Made by a program: the position numbers and the translations under genes. This document shows positions 26,436 to 35,877 of a stretch of 64,000 bases of DNA, one piece after another. Where the stretch lies: assembly GCF_036924535.1 (NCBI RefSeq), contig NZ_JAZHRT010000001.1, forward strand, positions 9,290,501 to 9,354,500, written 5' to 3'. The stretch comes from Bradyrhizobium sp. AZCC 2262. GTDB taxonomy: Bacteria > Pseudomonadota > Alphaproteobacteria > Rhizobiales > Xanthobacteraceae. Under the pieces are notes generated by a model that made no database searches, had not been told where the DNA came from, and saw nothing but the letters and a program-made list of their open reading frames with translations. Position 1 is the stretch's first letter, and each line of letters begins with the position of its first letter.

Positions 26436-28719
26436 ATTCCTTGTCCCGCTGCAGACTGACCGCCGTTGGGTTGACTTCGCTGAGGACGACACCGACCAGC
26501 TTGCGCTCGGCGCCGCCGAGGGCCGCGATGATGTCATCCATGCTGTCGTTGATATCGAGATACACCGGGAGGATTGCGACGAGCCCTTCGGCGATGTCGA
26601 GCAGTTTGCGGTCGGCCGGGCTCCACGGCATCGCCGGCCCGTCGAGAATCACGAGGTCATAGCCGCCGGTGGAACGCGCCTGCGCAATCGCCTTTCGGAT
26701 GGCGTCACAGGCTTTCGCGTCGGTGGCGTTAACAGCCGGCAGGATCGAAATTCCGTTGGCGGTCGGAATCGCGCGGGCGGCTTTGGCGCCGATGCTGAGC
26801 CAGCCGAAGCGGCTGGGCTCGCTTCTGGCCAAGTGGCTCACCTTGGCCGACAACGCGCGTTCTTTGGGATCGGCATCGATCAACAGCACCTTGGCGCCAT
26901 CACGCGCCGCGGCGAGCGCGATGTTCAGCGCAGCGATGCTGCGGTCCTGATCCACTCCGGCGCCGATCACAGCCATCACAGGCGGGGTTTCCCTGCCCGC
27001 GCGCCTGGCCAGCGCCGCGCGCATCTCGCGCATGGCATTGAGGACGGTCATCAGCGGAAAGCCCGCGCGCAACGTCGGCCAGCCGAGCCGCGTGACGTCG
27101 GTGGTGCTGTCAGTTGCAAGGATGCCGCCGATCGTGCGCATCACGTCGGTTTCCTGCAGCCGCGCGATCAGCGGCTTTTCGATCAGGCTGACCGCGGGTT
27201 GCGCGGCAGGCGGCTGCTTCTCGGCGGCGGGACCGGGTGGTTCCTTCGGAGTTTCTGCCGGCACTTTTTCCCGCGGCCGAACCGGGTTTGTGCCTGGCAT
27301 TAACTGGTTGAGCGCAATGAACCAGCCAGAGGCGGCGAGCCAGCCAAAGACAAAACCGATCATCGCGAGCAGGCCCATGGCCGGCGGGAAGGTACGCCGC
27401 TGTGGCACGGTGGCCTCGCCGATGATACGTGCGTTCGAGGTGTTCAGGCTCTCCTGCTCCTCGGTTTCGCGCGATCGCTTGAGGAACGATTGATAGACGT
27501 CGCGGCTTGCCTCTACGTCGCGCTCGAGTTCGCGCAGGCGCACCGAGGCCTGGCTCATCTGCACGCTCTGGCGCTTCTGGGTTTCCAGCGCCTTGCCGAG
27601 CGAGGCTTCATAGTCGCGGGCGCGGATCAGGTCGTTCTTCGCGGACTGAGCGAAGCGCTCGACCTCTTCGTTGATGGCGCGGCGCAGGTCCTGCACCTGC
27701 TGCTCCATCTGGCGCAACGCCGGATGACGCGGTCCCAGTTCGCCGTGCAATTCCGCCTGGCGCTTCCGCGCTTCCGCATATTGCGCGCGCAGATTGGCGA
27801 TGGTTTGCGATTGCAGCGCCTCAGGGATAGCGCCGGCGTCGGCCGATACCTTCCGGCTGGCTTCGATCTGGTCGAGTTTGGCCTGCGCGTCGAGCGTCAG
27901 CGCGCGGGCGGCGGCAAGCCGCTGATTGCTGGCGGAGAGTTGCTGGTCGCTGATCAGCGTGTCCTGGGTGCCGACGAAATTGTTCTGCGCCTTGTAGACC
28001 GCAAGCGTGTTCTCGGCGTTGCGAAGCCGTTCCTGCAGTTCCTTCAAGCGGCCGGAAAGGTCGGTGGTCGCGCGCCGCGCCGCAGCGGCCTGCGACTGCT
28101 TGGATTCGGCGAGATAGGCCTTCGAGATCGCGTTGGCGAGCATCGCCGCCTTGGCGGGCTCATACGACCAGACGTCGATATCGACGATGAAGGTGCGGTC
28201 GGTTTTCTTGACGTTGATGTGGCGATTGAGCGCTTCCAGCGCGCCCATCTGGATCTGCTTCTGCTGTTCGGCGGTCGGCCGCAGCTCGACCCCGACCAGG
28301 CCGAGCAGCGATCCCAGGATGCCGCTGGAATCGCCGCCGCCAAACTCCGGATCCTTTTCCAGATGGGTGTCGCGGATCACCTGCAGCAGCACATTGTTCG
28401 AAGTGATGACGCGCGCCTGGCTCTCCACCACCATCGCGAGGCCGGAAGTATCCTGGGCGCGCGGCGTCAGTTCGCGATCGACCAGCTGCAGTTCGCGGGG
28501 ATCGACGTAGAGCTGGGTGGAGGCGGTGTATTTCGGTGTCAGGCTCTTGCCGATCGCAACTGCGACGCAGGCGGAAATCAGCGCCGCCGAGGCGATCGCG
28601 ACCCTCCGTTGCCACAGGAGCCGGGTCAGATCGAGCACGCTGAAGCCCGCCGGCGCGGCTGTCGCCGCACGGCCGGCCTCAGGCTTTGCCCGGTCTATCG
28701 GCTGGTCATAGATAAGCAT
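26428..28719 (-). CDS. Wzz/GumC-type chain-length protein with BY-kinase-like domain
   Basis: A 763-aa inner-membrane polysaccharide co-polymerase. N-terminal Wzz domain with a membrane helix near residues 35-55, a long periplasmic coiled coil (about 180-420), a second membrane helix near 455-475, a Pro-rich linker and a C-terminal P-loop domain. Walker A' (AKVLLIDADPK) and Walker B (YDLVILDGP) are present, but the Walker A region reads GAGVDQDRSIAALN, with Arg593 where the invariant Lys of BY-kinases is expected. The usual C-terminal Tyr cluster is reduced to one Tyr before the end. So it probably controls chain length but may not phosphorylate. It is the first gene of the Wzz > WecG > galE run. 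Confidence 0.9.
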   Translation of the reverse strand: MLIYDQPIDRAKPEAGRAATAAPAGFSVLDLTRLLWQRRVAIASAALISACVAVAIGKSLTPKYTASTQLYVDPRELQLVDRELTPRAQDTSGLAMVVESQARVITSNNVLLQVIRDTHLEKDPEFGGGDSSGILGSLLGLVGVELRPTAEQQKQIQMGALEALNRHINVKKTDRTFIVDIDVWSYEPAKAAMLANAISKAYLAESKQSQAAAARRATTDLSGRLKELQERLRNAENTLAVYKAQNNFVGTQDTLISDQQLSASNQRLAAARALTLDAQAKLDQIEASRKVSADAGAIPEALQSQTIANLRAQYAEARKRQAELHGELGPRHPALRQMEQQVQDLRRAINEEVERFAQSAKNDLIRARDYEASLGKALETQKRQSVQMSQASVRLRELERDVEASRDVYQSFLKRSRETEEQESLNTSNARIIGEATVPQRRTFPPAMGLLAMIGFVFGWLAASGWFIALNQLMPGTNPVRPREKVPAETPKEPPGPAAEKQPPAAQPAVSLIEKPLIARLQETDVMRTIGGILATDSTTDVTRLGWPTLRAGFPLMTVLNAMREMRAALARRAGRETPPVMAVIGAGVDQDRSIAALNIALAAARDGAKVLLIDADPKERALSAKVSHLARSEPSRFGWLSIGAKAARAIPTANGISILPAVNATDAKACDAIRKAIAQARSTGGYDLVILDGPAMPWSPADRKLLDIAEGLVAILPVYLDINDSMDDIIAALGGAERKLVGVVLSEVNPTAVSLQRDKEYA

Positions 28720-28875
28720 CGACCCCAGCTTTCATTCGAACTGCCGCACGCATCGGCTGAGGGGTTACTCTTGGGGTCACGCCACGGGCGCTGAAAAAAA
28801 GCGCGGAACAAACGCAACAGGGAAAATTAACCATACTCACCAATGGATTATTCCCCGAAATGGCAAACAAAGCGT

Positions 28876-29628
28876 TTAAGCGCGGGCGCATTGCATCGCC
28901 TCCGCCATGGTCAGGGCTGGAATGTTCCGCCGCGATGCCGCGCGAAGCGCATGCGCGAGCAAAGCAGGCGTACAGCCATACGGGCTCGGCCGGTCGGTGA
29001 CGTCGTGGCCGTAGAAAATTAACCATCCGTTATTGATCTGCGCTTCGTCGAACGCACGATCGATCCCGTCGCAATCCATCTCGCGATCGATCAGCGGCAT
29101 CGCGCGCAGGAACTGCAAGTCGACGCTGCCGGCGTTAACGCCCTGCACGATGCTGCGGCAGGTCTGAAATTCCTTCCTGAGCTGATGCTTGCGGGCGTAG
29201 GAGCCGTATCCGAACGGATAGGCGAAACTGCCGACCCGGATCGAAGGATCGAGCGTGCGAAGGTAGGCACGGTTGCGCATGGTTTCCTGCCGCAACGCGG
29301 CTTCATCGAGGTCGCAGGCGCGTTGATGCGAGAACGTGTGGCAGCCGATCTCGTGACCCCTGCGGTGAAGCGAGACCACGTCGCCGGCATCGCCCGCCAC
29401 CCAGTCCGGCGCGTCGGCGCCGACCAGGCTGCCCGAGACATAGAACGTCCCGCGCGCGCCATGCGCTTCGAGCATCTCGGCGCCGGTCGTCGCCGCGCTC
29501 TTTGGCAGGTCGTCGAAGGTAAAGCTGACCATCGGCGCGCTGTTGCGCAGCCGGAACAGATCGACGCGCAGATGCATCGCCAGCCGGTGGCCGACCTTTG
29601 CCCTTGCCTCTGACAACATCGCGTTCAT
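28876..29628 (-). CDS. Polysaccharide deacetylase family protein
   Basis: A 250-aa NodB-homology (CE4) hydrolase that removes N- or O-acetyl groups from polysaccharides. The catalytic Asp pair is in SFTFDDLPKSA near residue 38 and the metal histidines are in GHEIGCHTFSHQR near residue 95; VGSFAYPFGYGS follows. No signal peptide is visible, so it may act in the cytoplasm or on a lipid-linked precursor. Its start lies 4 bp behind the methyltransferase stop, so the two are co-transcribed within the polysaccharide locus. Confidence 0.9.
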   Translation of the reverse strand: MNAMLSEARAKVGHRLAMHLRVDLFRLRNSAPMVSFTFDDLPKSAATTGAEMLEAHGARGTFYVSGSLVGADAPDWVAGDAGDVVSLHRRGHEIGCHTFSHQRACDLDEAALRQETMRNRAYLRTLDPSIRVGSFAYPFGYGSYARKHQLRKEFQTCRSIVQGVNAGSVDLQFLRAMPLIDREMDCDGIDRAFDEAQINNGWLIFYGHDVTDRPSPYGCTPALLAHALRAASRRNIPALTMAEAMQCARA

Positions 29629-29632
29629 CGTC

Positions 29633-30457
29633 TCAACGCTTTCGCAGGATCACGTGGTAGTCGCCGTGCCGCACGTCGGTCTTGCCGGGCAGCAAGAAGT
29701 TCATCACCTTGGCCGCAGCATCGACCATGGCAGCGAACAGAGGCTTGCGCAATCGCATCTCCGGATAGCGCGGGCTCTCATACTGTTTGCGGTAGATCAT
29801 TTGCAGGCCGTTCTGCTCGGCGAACGCCGCCAGGTTGGAAAGCGTGACGAGCGGATGAAACAGCGTCGGGAACGGCGCGTGGCCGGGCAGACCGGCTTTC
29901 TTGTCGCCGCGGACGTGGCGATAGAACCAGACGTGGAACCAGTGCGGCGAATATTTGGTGACGACGCCGGACAGCGATCGCGGATTGGGCGCGCCGATCA
30001 GGATCATGCCGTTCGGCTTCAGCGACTCGCAGAAGCGCAGCAGGGCCGCTTCGACATCGGGCACGTGCTCGATCACGTTGTAGCAGATCACCAGATCGAA
30101 GCTGCTGGGCTTGAAGCGATAGGTCTGGATGTCGCCGAGGATAGCCTCGTGCGCGTAATCGTTGTTGCGGATCTGGTCCTCGTCGATGTCGACCACGGTG
30201 ACGTGGGCGCGGTGCAGCACCTTGAGCGGCAGGAAGCTGGTCGAGCCGCCGCCGGCTTCGTAGACCGAGAGTTCGCCCGCAGGGAGTGTCGCCTGGAGAA
30301 TGCCGTGAACGGTCAGCAGGCTGTGTCGCGCCTGGCCGTGGGCCAGCTCGAGCAGCGCCTGCGGATGTTGCACGGCGTCGGCCGCCCGTCTGTGGTCGAT
30401 CGTGGCTGCTTCGGTCATCGACTTCATCCATTCTGACGTGGGAGTTGCCTTGTTCAT
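29633..30457 (-). CDS. Class I SAM-dependent methyltransferase
   Basis: A 274-aa Rossmann-fold methyltransferase. Motif I is VYEAGGGSTSFLPL near residue 65, the acidic residue after strand 2 is in VTVVDIDEDQI, and motif IV is FDLVICYNVIEHVPD near residue 125, as in Methyltransf_11/23 families. Embedded between a glycosyltransferase and a deacetylase gene with no gaps, it probably methylates a sugar or end group of the polysaccharide. Chain-terminating methylation is one possibility; nothing proves it. Confidence 0.88.
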   Translation of the reverse strand: MNKATPTSEWMKSMTEAATIDHRRAADAVQHPQALLELAHGQARHSLLTVHGILQATLPAGELSVYEAGGGSTSFLPLKVLHRAHVTVVDIDEDQIRNNDYAHEAILGDIQTYRFKPSSFDLVICYNVIEHVPDVEAALLRFCESLKPNGMILIGAPNPRSLSGVVTKYSPHWFHVWFYRHVRGDKKAGLPGHAPFPTLFHPLVTLSNLAAFAEQNGLQMIYRKQYESPRYPEMRLRKPLFAAMVDAAAKVMNFLLPGKTDVRHGDYHVILRKR

Positions 30458-30458
30458 T

Positions 30459-31673
30459 TTAGTTTTCCCAATCGACGCGCTGGAAAGCTTCCATCAATGC
30501 CCGATCCGTCTTGTGAATTGACGCATCTAACGGCACACGGTTGGTGCGCTGGTATTTCCAGTTGCTGCCGATCTCGCGGAAGTGCCGAAACGAAAAGTCC
30601 CTGGTGCAGAAATACGACGCCCACCAGGAGAAGATCGAATGGACATGCCATTGCGCCCGCGTGGGACATCGGCCGGGAACCACCGTCCATTTCGGCAGGC
30701 ACTCGTTTGCGTCGCGCCGCATCACGAGCCTTGAGAACCGGTAGTTCGGCGGCATCAGAATCGAGAAGTCGGCGTGCCGATGCGGAGCCTTGTGCATGTT
30801 GTCGCGGATGCCGTCATCGATGCCGATGATCCATCGCCCGCGATATCGAACCAGCCCCGTCCACGATTGTTCGGCGGCCTCGAACACCGATTTGCCGGAC
30901 TTCGACAGCACCAGCTCGTCGATGTCGGAGTTCATGGCGCTCCGGGTATTCTGCAGGAAGCGCCATCTTGCGTGCTCCCACGCCCCCAGCTGGCAGAAAT
31001 CGGAATCCCAGTGATCCCAGCTATTGGCGCCTTGTGGACCGTATTTGAAAGGCCACTCCATCACGACCGAGCATCGGATGCCCCGGACCGACCGGAGCGC
31101 CGCGCTCAGCGTGGCGCTGTCATAGGCGCTGGAGCCGTTGTCATAGATGAGAACGGCATCGGCGCCATGAATGTCCCGGTTGAATCTCACCCAATCGAGG
31201 ATCCATTCGATCGGATTGTCCTTCGACATCGTGAAGATGACGCGGCGATCCCTGAATATCTCCGACTCGTTCGGCGATACCGAGAACGTGAAGCTCCCCA
31301 GTTCGCCCAATGCCTGGATCGGGCCGCCATGCTCGGGAATGTCCAGCCACAACTGCGCGTGGCGGTCGAGGTGCCGCGTCCGCGCCTTGCAGGTTCCGGC
31401 GCCGCTGATGAAGTTCGTCGTCGCGACGTCGCGCGCAAGGTTGAAGAATGGCGGTGCAAACAGGGCGACCGCCGATTTGCTCACCTGCACCGCGTCGTAG
31501 AACAGCGTATTGCTGTCGAAGTCGCGCTCGAAATTCTCGCCCCGGAACGCGGGCGGGCGCGTCGCCTCGCGCCGCTTGTCGGTGAAGTTCGACAGCGAAA
31601 CTGAATTGGTTCGACAGATGACATGTCGATTGTCGGCTGCAACGATGGAATTTTTGCTCGCTAACCGCATCAT
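30459..31673 (-). CDS. Glycosyltransferase family 92-like protein
   Basis: A 404-aa cytoplasmic protein resembling GT92/DUF23-type or related glycosyltransferases: after about 125 residues the fold reads VIFTMSKDNPIEWILDWVRFNRDIHGADAVLIYDNGS, then NSDIDELVL near residue 245, where the DID pair is a likely metal/nucleotide-sugar site. Trp-rich segments follow. Its stop lies 1 bp before the methyltransferase start and its own start overlaps the flippase stop by 4 bp, so it is fixed within the polysaccharide operon. The donor sugar is unknown. Confidence 0.78.
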   Translation of the reverse strand: MMRLASKNSIVAADNRHVICRTNSVSLSNFTDKRREATRPPAFRGENFERDFDSNTLFYDAVQVSKSAVALFAPPFFNLARDVATTNFISGAGTCKARTRHLDRHAQLWLDIPEHGGPIQALGELGSFTFSVSPNESEIFRDRRVIFTMSKDNPIEWILDWVRFNRDIHGADAVLIYDNGSSAYDSATLSAALRSVRGIRCSVVMEWPFKYGPQGANSWDHWDSDFCQLGAWEHARWRFLQNTRSAMNSDIDELVLSKSGKSVFEAAEQSWTGLVRYRGRWIIGIDDGIRDNMHKAPHRHADFSILMPPNYRFSRLVMRRDANECLPKWTVVPGRCPTRAQWHVHSIFSWWASYFCTRDFSFRHFREIGSNWKYQRTNRVPLDASIHKTDRALMEAFQRVDWEN

Positions 31674-33145
31674 GATTCTCTTGTCGACATGCTGGGTAGT
31701 CTCGTGGACGGGGCAGTGATGGACGGGGCCGGGAGACTGCGCCGCGCGCCGTAGGCGATCACGGCCTTGCGTAAGCCGGCGATGTCGAACACGAAGGCGG
31801 CGGCGACGTAGACAATGCAGCCGCTTGCGGCCAGCACGCCGAATGAGACCACGCCGACAGGAAGCAGCGGTTTCAGGAATGTCAGCACCAGCGCCATGAT
31901 CGCCGTCGCCAGGACGATGCGCAGGAGCTGGAATGGGTTGAAGGGAAGCGGGAATGCATTGCGCGTGAGATACCAGCCGAAGGCCGCGCCGAAGGCTTCG
32001 ACGATGACGAGGCTCGACGCCGCGCCGACGAGGCCGAATCTGGCCAACAGGACCGGCATGACCAGCAGGTTCGCGGTCAGCATCGCGACGCTTTGCGTCG
32101 TCATCATGAACGGCGTTTTGGCGAGATGAAAGCTCGCGTGGATGTAGGATTGCGAAATCGACTGAAACAGCCAGGCGAACGCCAGGATCGGCATGATCTG
32201 CGCCGCGGTCTCCCTGAACTCGCTGCCAAGGATCACGCCGGCAATATAGCTGCTCGTCAGCGCTACGCCGGCGACCGCCGGAAGGACGGCGGCCAGCAGG
32301 ATTTCGAGGCTGAATTCCAGATGCGGCCGCGCTTCGGTGGCGCCGCCGGTGGCATAGGCGCGCACCGCCAGCGGGATCGTCGCCGAGGCGATGCTGACCG
32401 CCGGGATCAGGATGATCTGCCGGACGAGGTCGGCGGACGCGCCGTACTGGCCGGCCGCGTGGTCACCCATGAAATGAAACACCAGCATCCGGTCGAGCGC
32501 GGCGTGGAGCGCAAAGACGATGCCCGACAGCGTGATCGGAATGCCGAAGCCCGCAAAGGTCCGCAAATCGGAAACCTTCGGTCCGGCGACGGGGGATCGC
32601 AGGATCGTGCTGGCAAACAGCGTCGTCGTGACGAAGTAGGTAACGGTCACCATCGCGAGCTGGCACAGCCCGCCGCCGCCCAGCAGCGCTGCAGCCAGGC
32701 ATAGCGTGAACGCCAGGCAGGCGCGAATGATCGACGCCGACATGAACGCGAACGATTGCAGGCGCGCTTTGAGCAGTTCCTGTCCGAGCTCAAACAGGCC
32801 GAGCCCCAGCGCGAAAAAGATGGCGGCGAGATTTCGCTCCAGCGATACCGACGTCGTCAGCGTGGCAACAAGGAGCGCGACGGGCGCGGCGAGGGCGGAG
32901 ATGAGATAGGCGACGAAGATGGTCGTCCTGACATCGACTGCGCCGCCTTCCGACTGAAAACGAAGGGCAGATACGCGAACCCAGGTGAACAGCAGCGCCG
33001 AAACGATGCCCGCCGTGCTCAGACCGACGACGTAGACGCCATATTCCTCGGGCGAGAGCAGCCGCGTGAACACGACCGCGCTCAGCAAGCCGATCGCGGC
33101 CGATGCGACGCTCGCGATCGAATAATGGAACGTCTGGCTGAGCAT
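31670..33145 (-). CDS. Polysaccharide flippase (Wzx / oligosaccharide translocase family)
   Basis: A 491-aa membrane protein with about 12-14 hydrophobic helices across its length, beginning HYSIASVASAAIGLLSAVVFTRLLSPEEYGVYVV, the usual MATE/Wzx-fold start. It would move undecaprenyl-linked repeat units to the periplasm for polymerisation by a Wzy-type enzyme, which may be the protein at 35874-37187. It is the first gene of the minus-strand run Wzx > GT92-like > methyltransferase > deacetylase. Confidence 0.9.
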   Translation of the reverse strand: MLSQTFHYSIASVASAAIGLLSAVVFTRLLSPEEYGVYVVGLSTAGIVSALLFTWVRVSALRFQSEGGAVDVRTTIFVAYLISALAAPVALLVATLTTSVSLERNLAAIFFALGLGLFELGQELLKARLQSFAFMSASIIRACLAFTLCLAAALLGGGGLCQLAMVTVTYFVTTTLFASTILRSPVAGPKVSDLRTFAGFGIPITLSGIVFALHAALDRMLVFHFMGDHAAGQYGASADLVRQIILIPAVSIASATIPLAVRAYATGGATEARPHLEFSLEILLAAVLPAVAGVALTSSYIAGVILGSEFRETAAQIMPILAFAWLFQSISQSYIHASFHLAKTPFMMTTQSVAMLTANLLVMPVLLARFGLVGAASSLVIVEAFGAAFGWYLTRNAFPLPFNPFQLLRIVLATAIMALVLTFLKPLLPVGVVSFGVLAASGCIVYVAAAFVFDIAGLRKAVIAYGARRSLPAPSITAPSTRLPSMSTRES

Positions 33146-33630
33146 TTAGACTTTCGGCCTTTGAAGCGCGGAACTTCGCTTCGGCATTGGGTTCAGGGTT
33201 AACGACACGTTGCAATTCATCTCAATGATCTGCCGGAGGCCGGCCGTTATCAGGCGCAATTCTCCCGCGGTACCCATTGAGCAAGATCAGTGCCGAACCG
33301 GCGCAACACATCTTGCGGCGCGTCGGCGTGGTTAATCGCTGGGTCGCTGTCGTCTCTCTGTCCGCATTTGCGACACGCCGATGCCGCTCCAGCCGCTGCG
33401 GTAACCATTGTGGAAGGCGCTGTTCGAGCCCGCGCCCATGATGGACTCGATATTGCAAAGCCGATCGCCGTAATCGTCGACCTCGTCGGCGAATGGATTG
33501 CCGATGACTGTACATTTTCGACAAAAGCTCTTTTCGGAAGAAACGCGCTGCGGGCCTCCTGTTCTTTTTGATACAGCTGACCTGTCCGGCCTGTATCCTT
33601 TTGTGACGGCGAAGCATGCGAGGACAGGCG
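33146..33630. other. Divergent intergenic region with possible small ORF remnant
   Basis: About 485 bp between the divergent flippase and GH26-like genes. On the minus strand a frame ending at 33332 reads as a plausible Gly/Asn-rich polypeptide (CNIESIMGAGSNSAFHNGYRSG) with GC-rich third positions, but its only ATG is late (33439). The ATG with a nearby AGGAGG site (33515) is in the neighbouring frame. This suggests a frameshifted small gene or chance. No other gene or RNA is seen. Confidence 0.4.
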
Positions 33631-34617
33631 ATGTTTCGCACTGATCCGAAGCGGCGCAAAAAGCACGGCCTGCGGCGGCTGGTGCTGTTTCTGGTGGCCT
33701 TTGTGCTGACCGTGCTGCTGCTGGCGCATGTCGACAGCAACGCCGCCTCGCGCGCCGTTTCGACTCAAGCGAAGTTCGCGGGCGCCTTCGTCAATTGGGG
33801 GCCGATAGGTCGCGAGCATACGCTGCAGGCGTGGGAGAAATGGCTGAAGCAGGAGCCGTCCTCGGTATTGGGCGTCGACTTCTATGGTCAAACGACCTGG
33901 GAGGATTTCTCCAGGCTGAACTGGGTGCCGGGCGTCTGGAAGAAGCTCAACCCTGCGCGCAACGTGGTCTGGTCGATTCCATTGACGATGAAAGGAACGC
34001 CGCTCGCCGAAATTGCCGATGGGCTTCGCGATGCCGAATTCGAAGCGGCGGCGCGTGCGATTTCGGAGGCGCATCCGCAGGCGATCATTCGGCTCGGCTG
34101 GGAGATGAATCTGGCTGAGATGGCGTGGTTCGCCAAGGGGCACGAAGCCGATTACATCAAGGCGTTCCGGCGCGTCGTGGAAATATTCAGGCGTCACTCC
34201 ACAGGCTTCAAGTTCGACTGGTGTCCGGGGTGGGGGCCGCAGGACATGCCGGCAGATCTCAGCTATCCCGGCGACGACGTCGTCGACTACATCGGTCTCG
34301 ACATCTACGACTTCAAGCACGAAGGTACGGTTGAGGAGCGCTGGAACACCTTCTACGTCAAGGCTCCGTTCGGCCTGGAATGGCAGCGCGAGTTTGCGCG
34401 TCTGCACGGCAAGCGGATGAGCTACCCCGAATGGGGCGTCGGCAATTTCGGGGATAATCCGTTCTTCATCCAGCAGATGCACGACTGGTTCATGAAGAAC
34501 GAAGGCAGCATTGCCTACGCCGCCTATTTCGACGTCGACGGAGCCTGGCCCACCCAGATCGACAACGGCCAGTTTCCAAACGCGCAGCGTCTGTTCCGCA
34601 AACTGTTCAGCCGCTGA
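33631..34617 (+). CDS. GH26-like glycoside hydrolase, membrane-anchored
   Basis: A 328-aa protein with an N-terminal signal anchor (VLFLVAFVLTVLLLAHV) and a (beta/alpha)8 domain like GH26 mannanases/lichenases. The acid/base Glu is likely in IIRLGWEMN near residue 150, and the nucleophile Glu in KRMSYPEWGVGNFG near residue 270; both are present. It may trim or release the polysaccharide in the periplasm. ATG 33631 has GAGGA 7 bp upstream; ATG 33616 would add five residues. It is the first plus-strand gene of the locus. Confidence 0.85.
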   Translation: MFRTDPKRRKKHGLRRLVLFLVAFVLTVLLLAHVDSNAASRAVSTQAKFAGAFVNWGPIGREHTLQAWEKWLKQEPSSVLGVDFYGQTTWEDFSRLNWVPGVWKKLNPARNVVWSIPLTMKGTPLAEIADGLRDAEFEAAARAISEAHPQAIIRLGWEMNLAEMAWFAKGHEADYIKAFRRVVEIFRRHSTGFKFDWCPGWGPQDMPADLSYPGDDVVDYIGLDIYDFKHEGTVEERWNTFYVKAPFGLEWQREFARLHGKRMSYPEWGVGNFGDNPFFIQQMHDWFMKNEGSIAYAAYFDVDGAWPTQIDNGQFPNAQRLFRKLFSR

Positions 34618-34845
34618 TCCGCGGCCAATGTTCAGCGCGGATTAACCCCATCCATTAACCGTCGCCGGAGTTCGGCGCTTCACGTTTCCCCGTCGGATCG
34701 AATATTGCACCACTGCGCGCGTAACGTTCGTCGCGGCCGGATCGATCCGGAGCGGACGACCGTATCGAGACGGAAATGTCCCGGGATTAACGCCGGCCAT
34801 CCCGTTTCGGGACGACGAGACATATTCGTGAACGACCTGAGCGTC

Positions 34846-35877
34846 ATGGCACAGATTTCGACCAGCGATCTCCGGATGGGCGGGCCTGATCCGTCGGTCA
34901 GGGCTCTGCGCGCGCTGGCGGCGATTTCGCCGGCGTTCGATCCCGCGACAGAAATCGTCGTTTGCATTCCGTGTTTTCGCCGGCCTCAGCACCTGCGCCG
35001 GACGCTGGAGTCGCTAGCCGCTCAGCGCACCAGCCGCCGCTTCGCCGTCGTCATGGTGGAGAATGATGTGTCGAAGTGCGAGAGCGTCCTGGTTGCCGCC
35101 GAGTACCTCGCGTCGCGGAAACTCGCGGGGTTGTGCGTGATCGAGCCGCGGCAGGGCAATTGCCACGCGATCAATGCCGCCTTCGAGACGGCGTTGCAGA
35201 TGTTCCCGGCGGCGAGCAGCTTGCTGATGATCGACGATGATGAAATCGCGTCGCCGGACTGGCTGGAGCAGATGGTCAGGACTGCCAGTGCGACCGGCGC
35301 CGACATTGTTGGCGGGCCTGTGTTCCCCGAATTCGATGACGAACGGAAACGCGGGTTGCGGCGCCACCCGGCGTTTGCGCCGGCCTACGACGCCTCGGGA
35401 CCGGTGCCGGTGATCTATGGCTGCGGCAATTGCCTGATCCGGCGCTCGGTGTTTTCCCGGTTGGGCATGCCGGCGTTTGACCTGCGTTTCAATTTTCTGG
35501 GTGGCGGTGATACCGATTTCTTCTACCGTTGCCGAAGGCTCGGCATGCGGTTTCATTGGGTAAACGAAGCCGCGATCAGCGAGACCGTGCCGCAAGGCCG
35601 CACGAGCCTGAAATGGCTGGTGATGCGGGGCTTGCGGATCGGCGCGATCAATTATCACGTCCAGCGCAAGGCGACGCCGACGGCCTGGTTGCGGACGAAA
35701 TTGACGATCAAATTGCTGGCTGCCTTGCCGCTTTCGCTTGTCTATGCCGTGCGCGCTATCCTGACCGAACGTAAGTGGACCATTGCCATGCATCCGGTAA
35801 CGGTTGCGATCGGCAGCGCGCTGGCCGCGTTCGGCCTCGAACCGCAACCCTACAAGGCCTCGAAGATCGTCTCATGA
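34846..35877 (+). CDS. Family 2 glycosyltransferase
   Basis: A 343-aa GT-A-fold enzyme. The fold starts with EIVVCIPCFRRPQHLRRTLESLAAQ near residue 30, the metal-binding motif is LLMIDDDEIASPDW near residue 128, and FNFLGGGDTDFFYRC near 220 fits the acceptor/base region. A C-terminal hydrophobic stretch (LLAALPLSLVYAVRAIL) may associate it with the membrane. The start is uncertain: GTG 34828 is also possible, and the frame is open to 34705. It overlaps the next gene by ATGA, so they are translationally coupled. Confidence 0.9.
   Translation: MAQISTSDLRMGGPDPSVRALRALAAISPAFDPATEIVVCIPCFRRPQHLRRTLESLAAQRTSRRFAVVMVENDVSKCESVLVAAEYLASRKLAGLCVIEPRQGNCHAINAAFETALQMFPAASSLLMIDDDEIASPDWLEQMVRTASATGADIVGGPVFPEFDDERKRGLRRHPAFAPAYDASGPVPVIYGCGNCLIRRSVFSRLGMPAFDLRFNFLGGGDTDFFYRCRRLGMRFHWVNEAAISETVPQGRTSLKWLVMRGLRIGAINYHVQRKATPTAWLRTKLTIKLLAALPLSLVYAVRAILTERKWTIAMHPVTVAIGSALAAFGLEPQPYKASKIVS

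Noticed and set aside
27490..28794. 434-codon plus-strand frame opposite the Wzz-like gene
   Set aside because: Antisense shadow of a gene with clear membrane, coiled-coil and P-loop features; the composition is unnatural.
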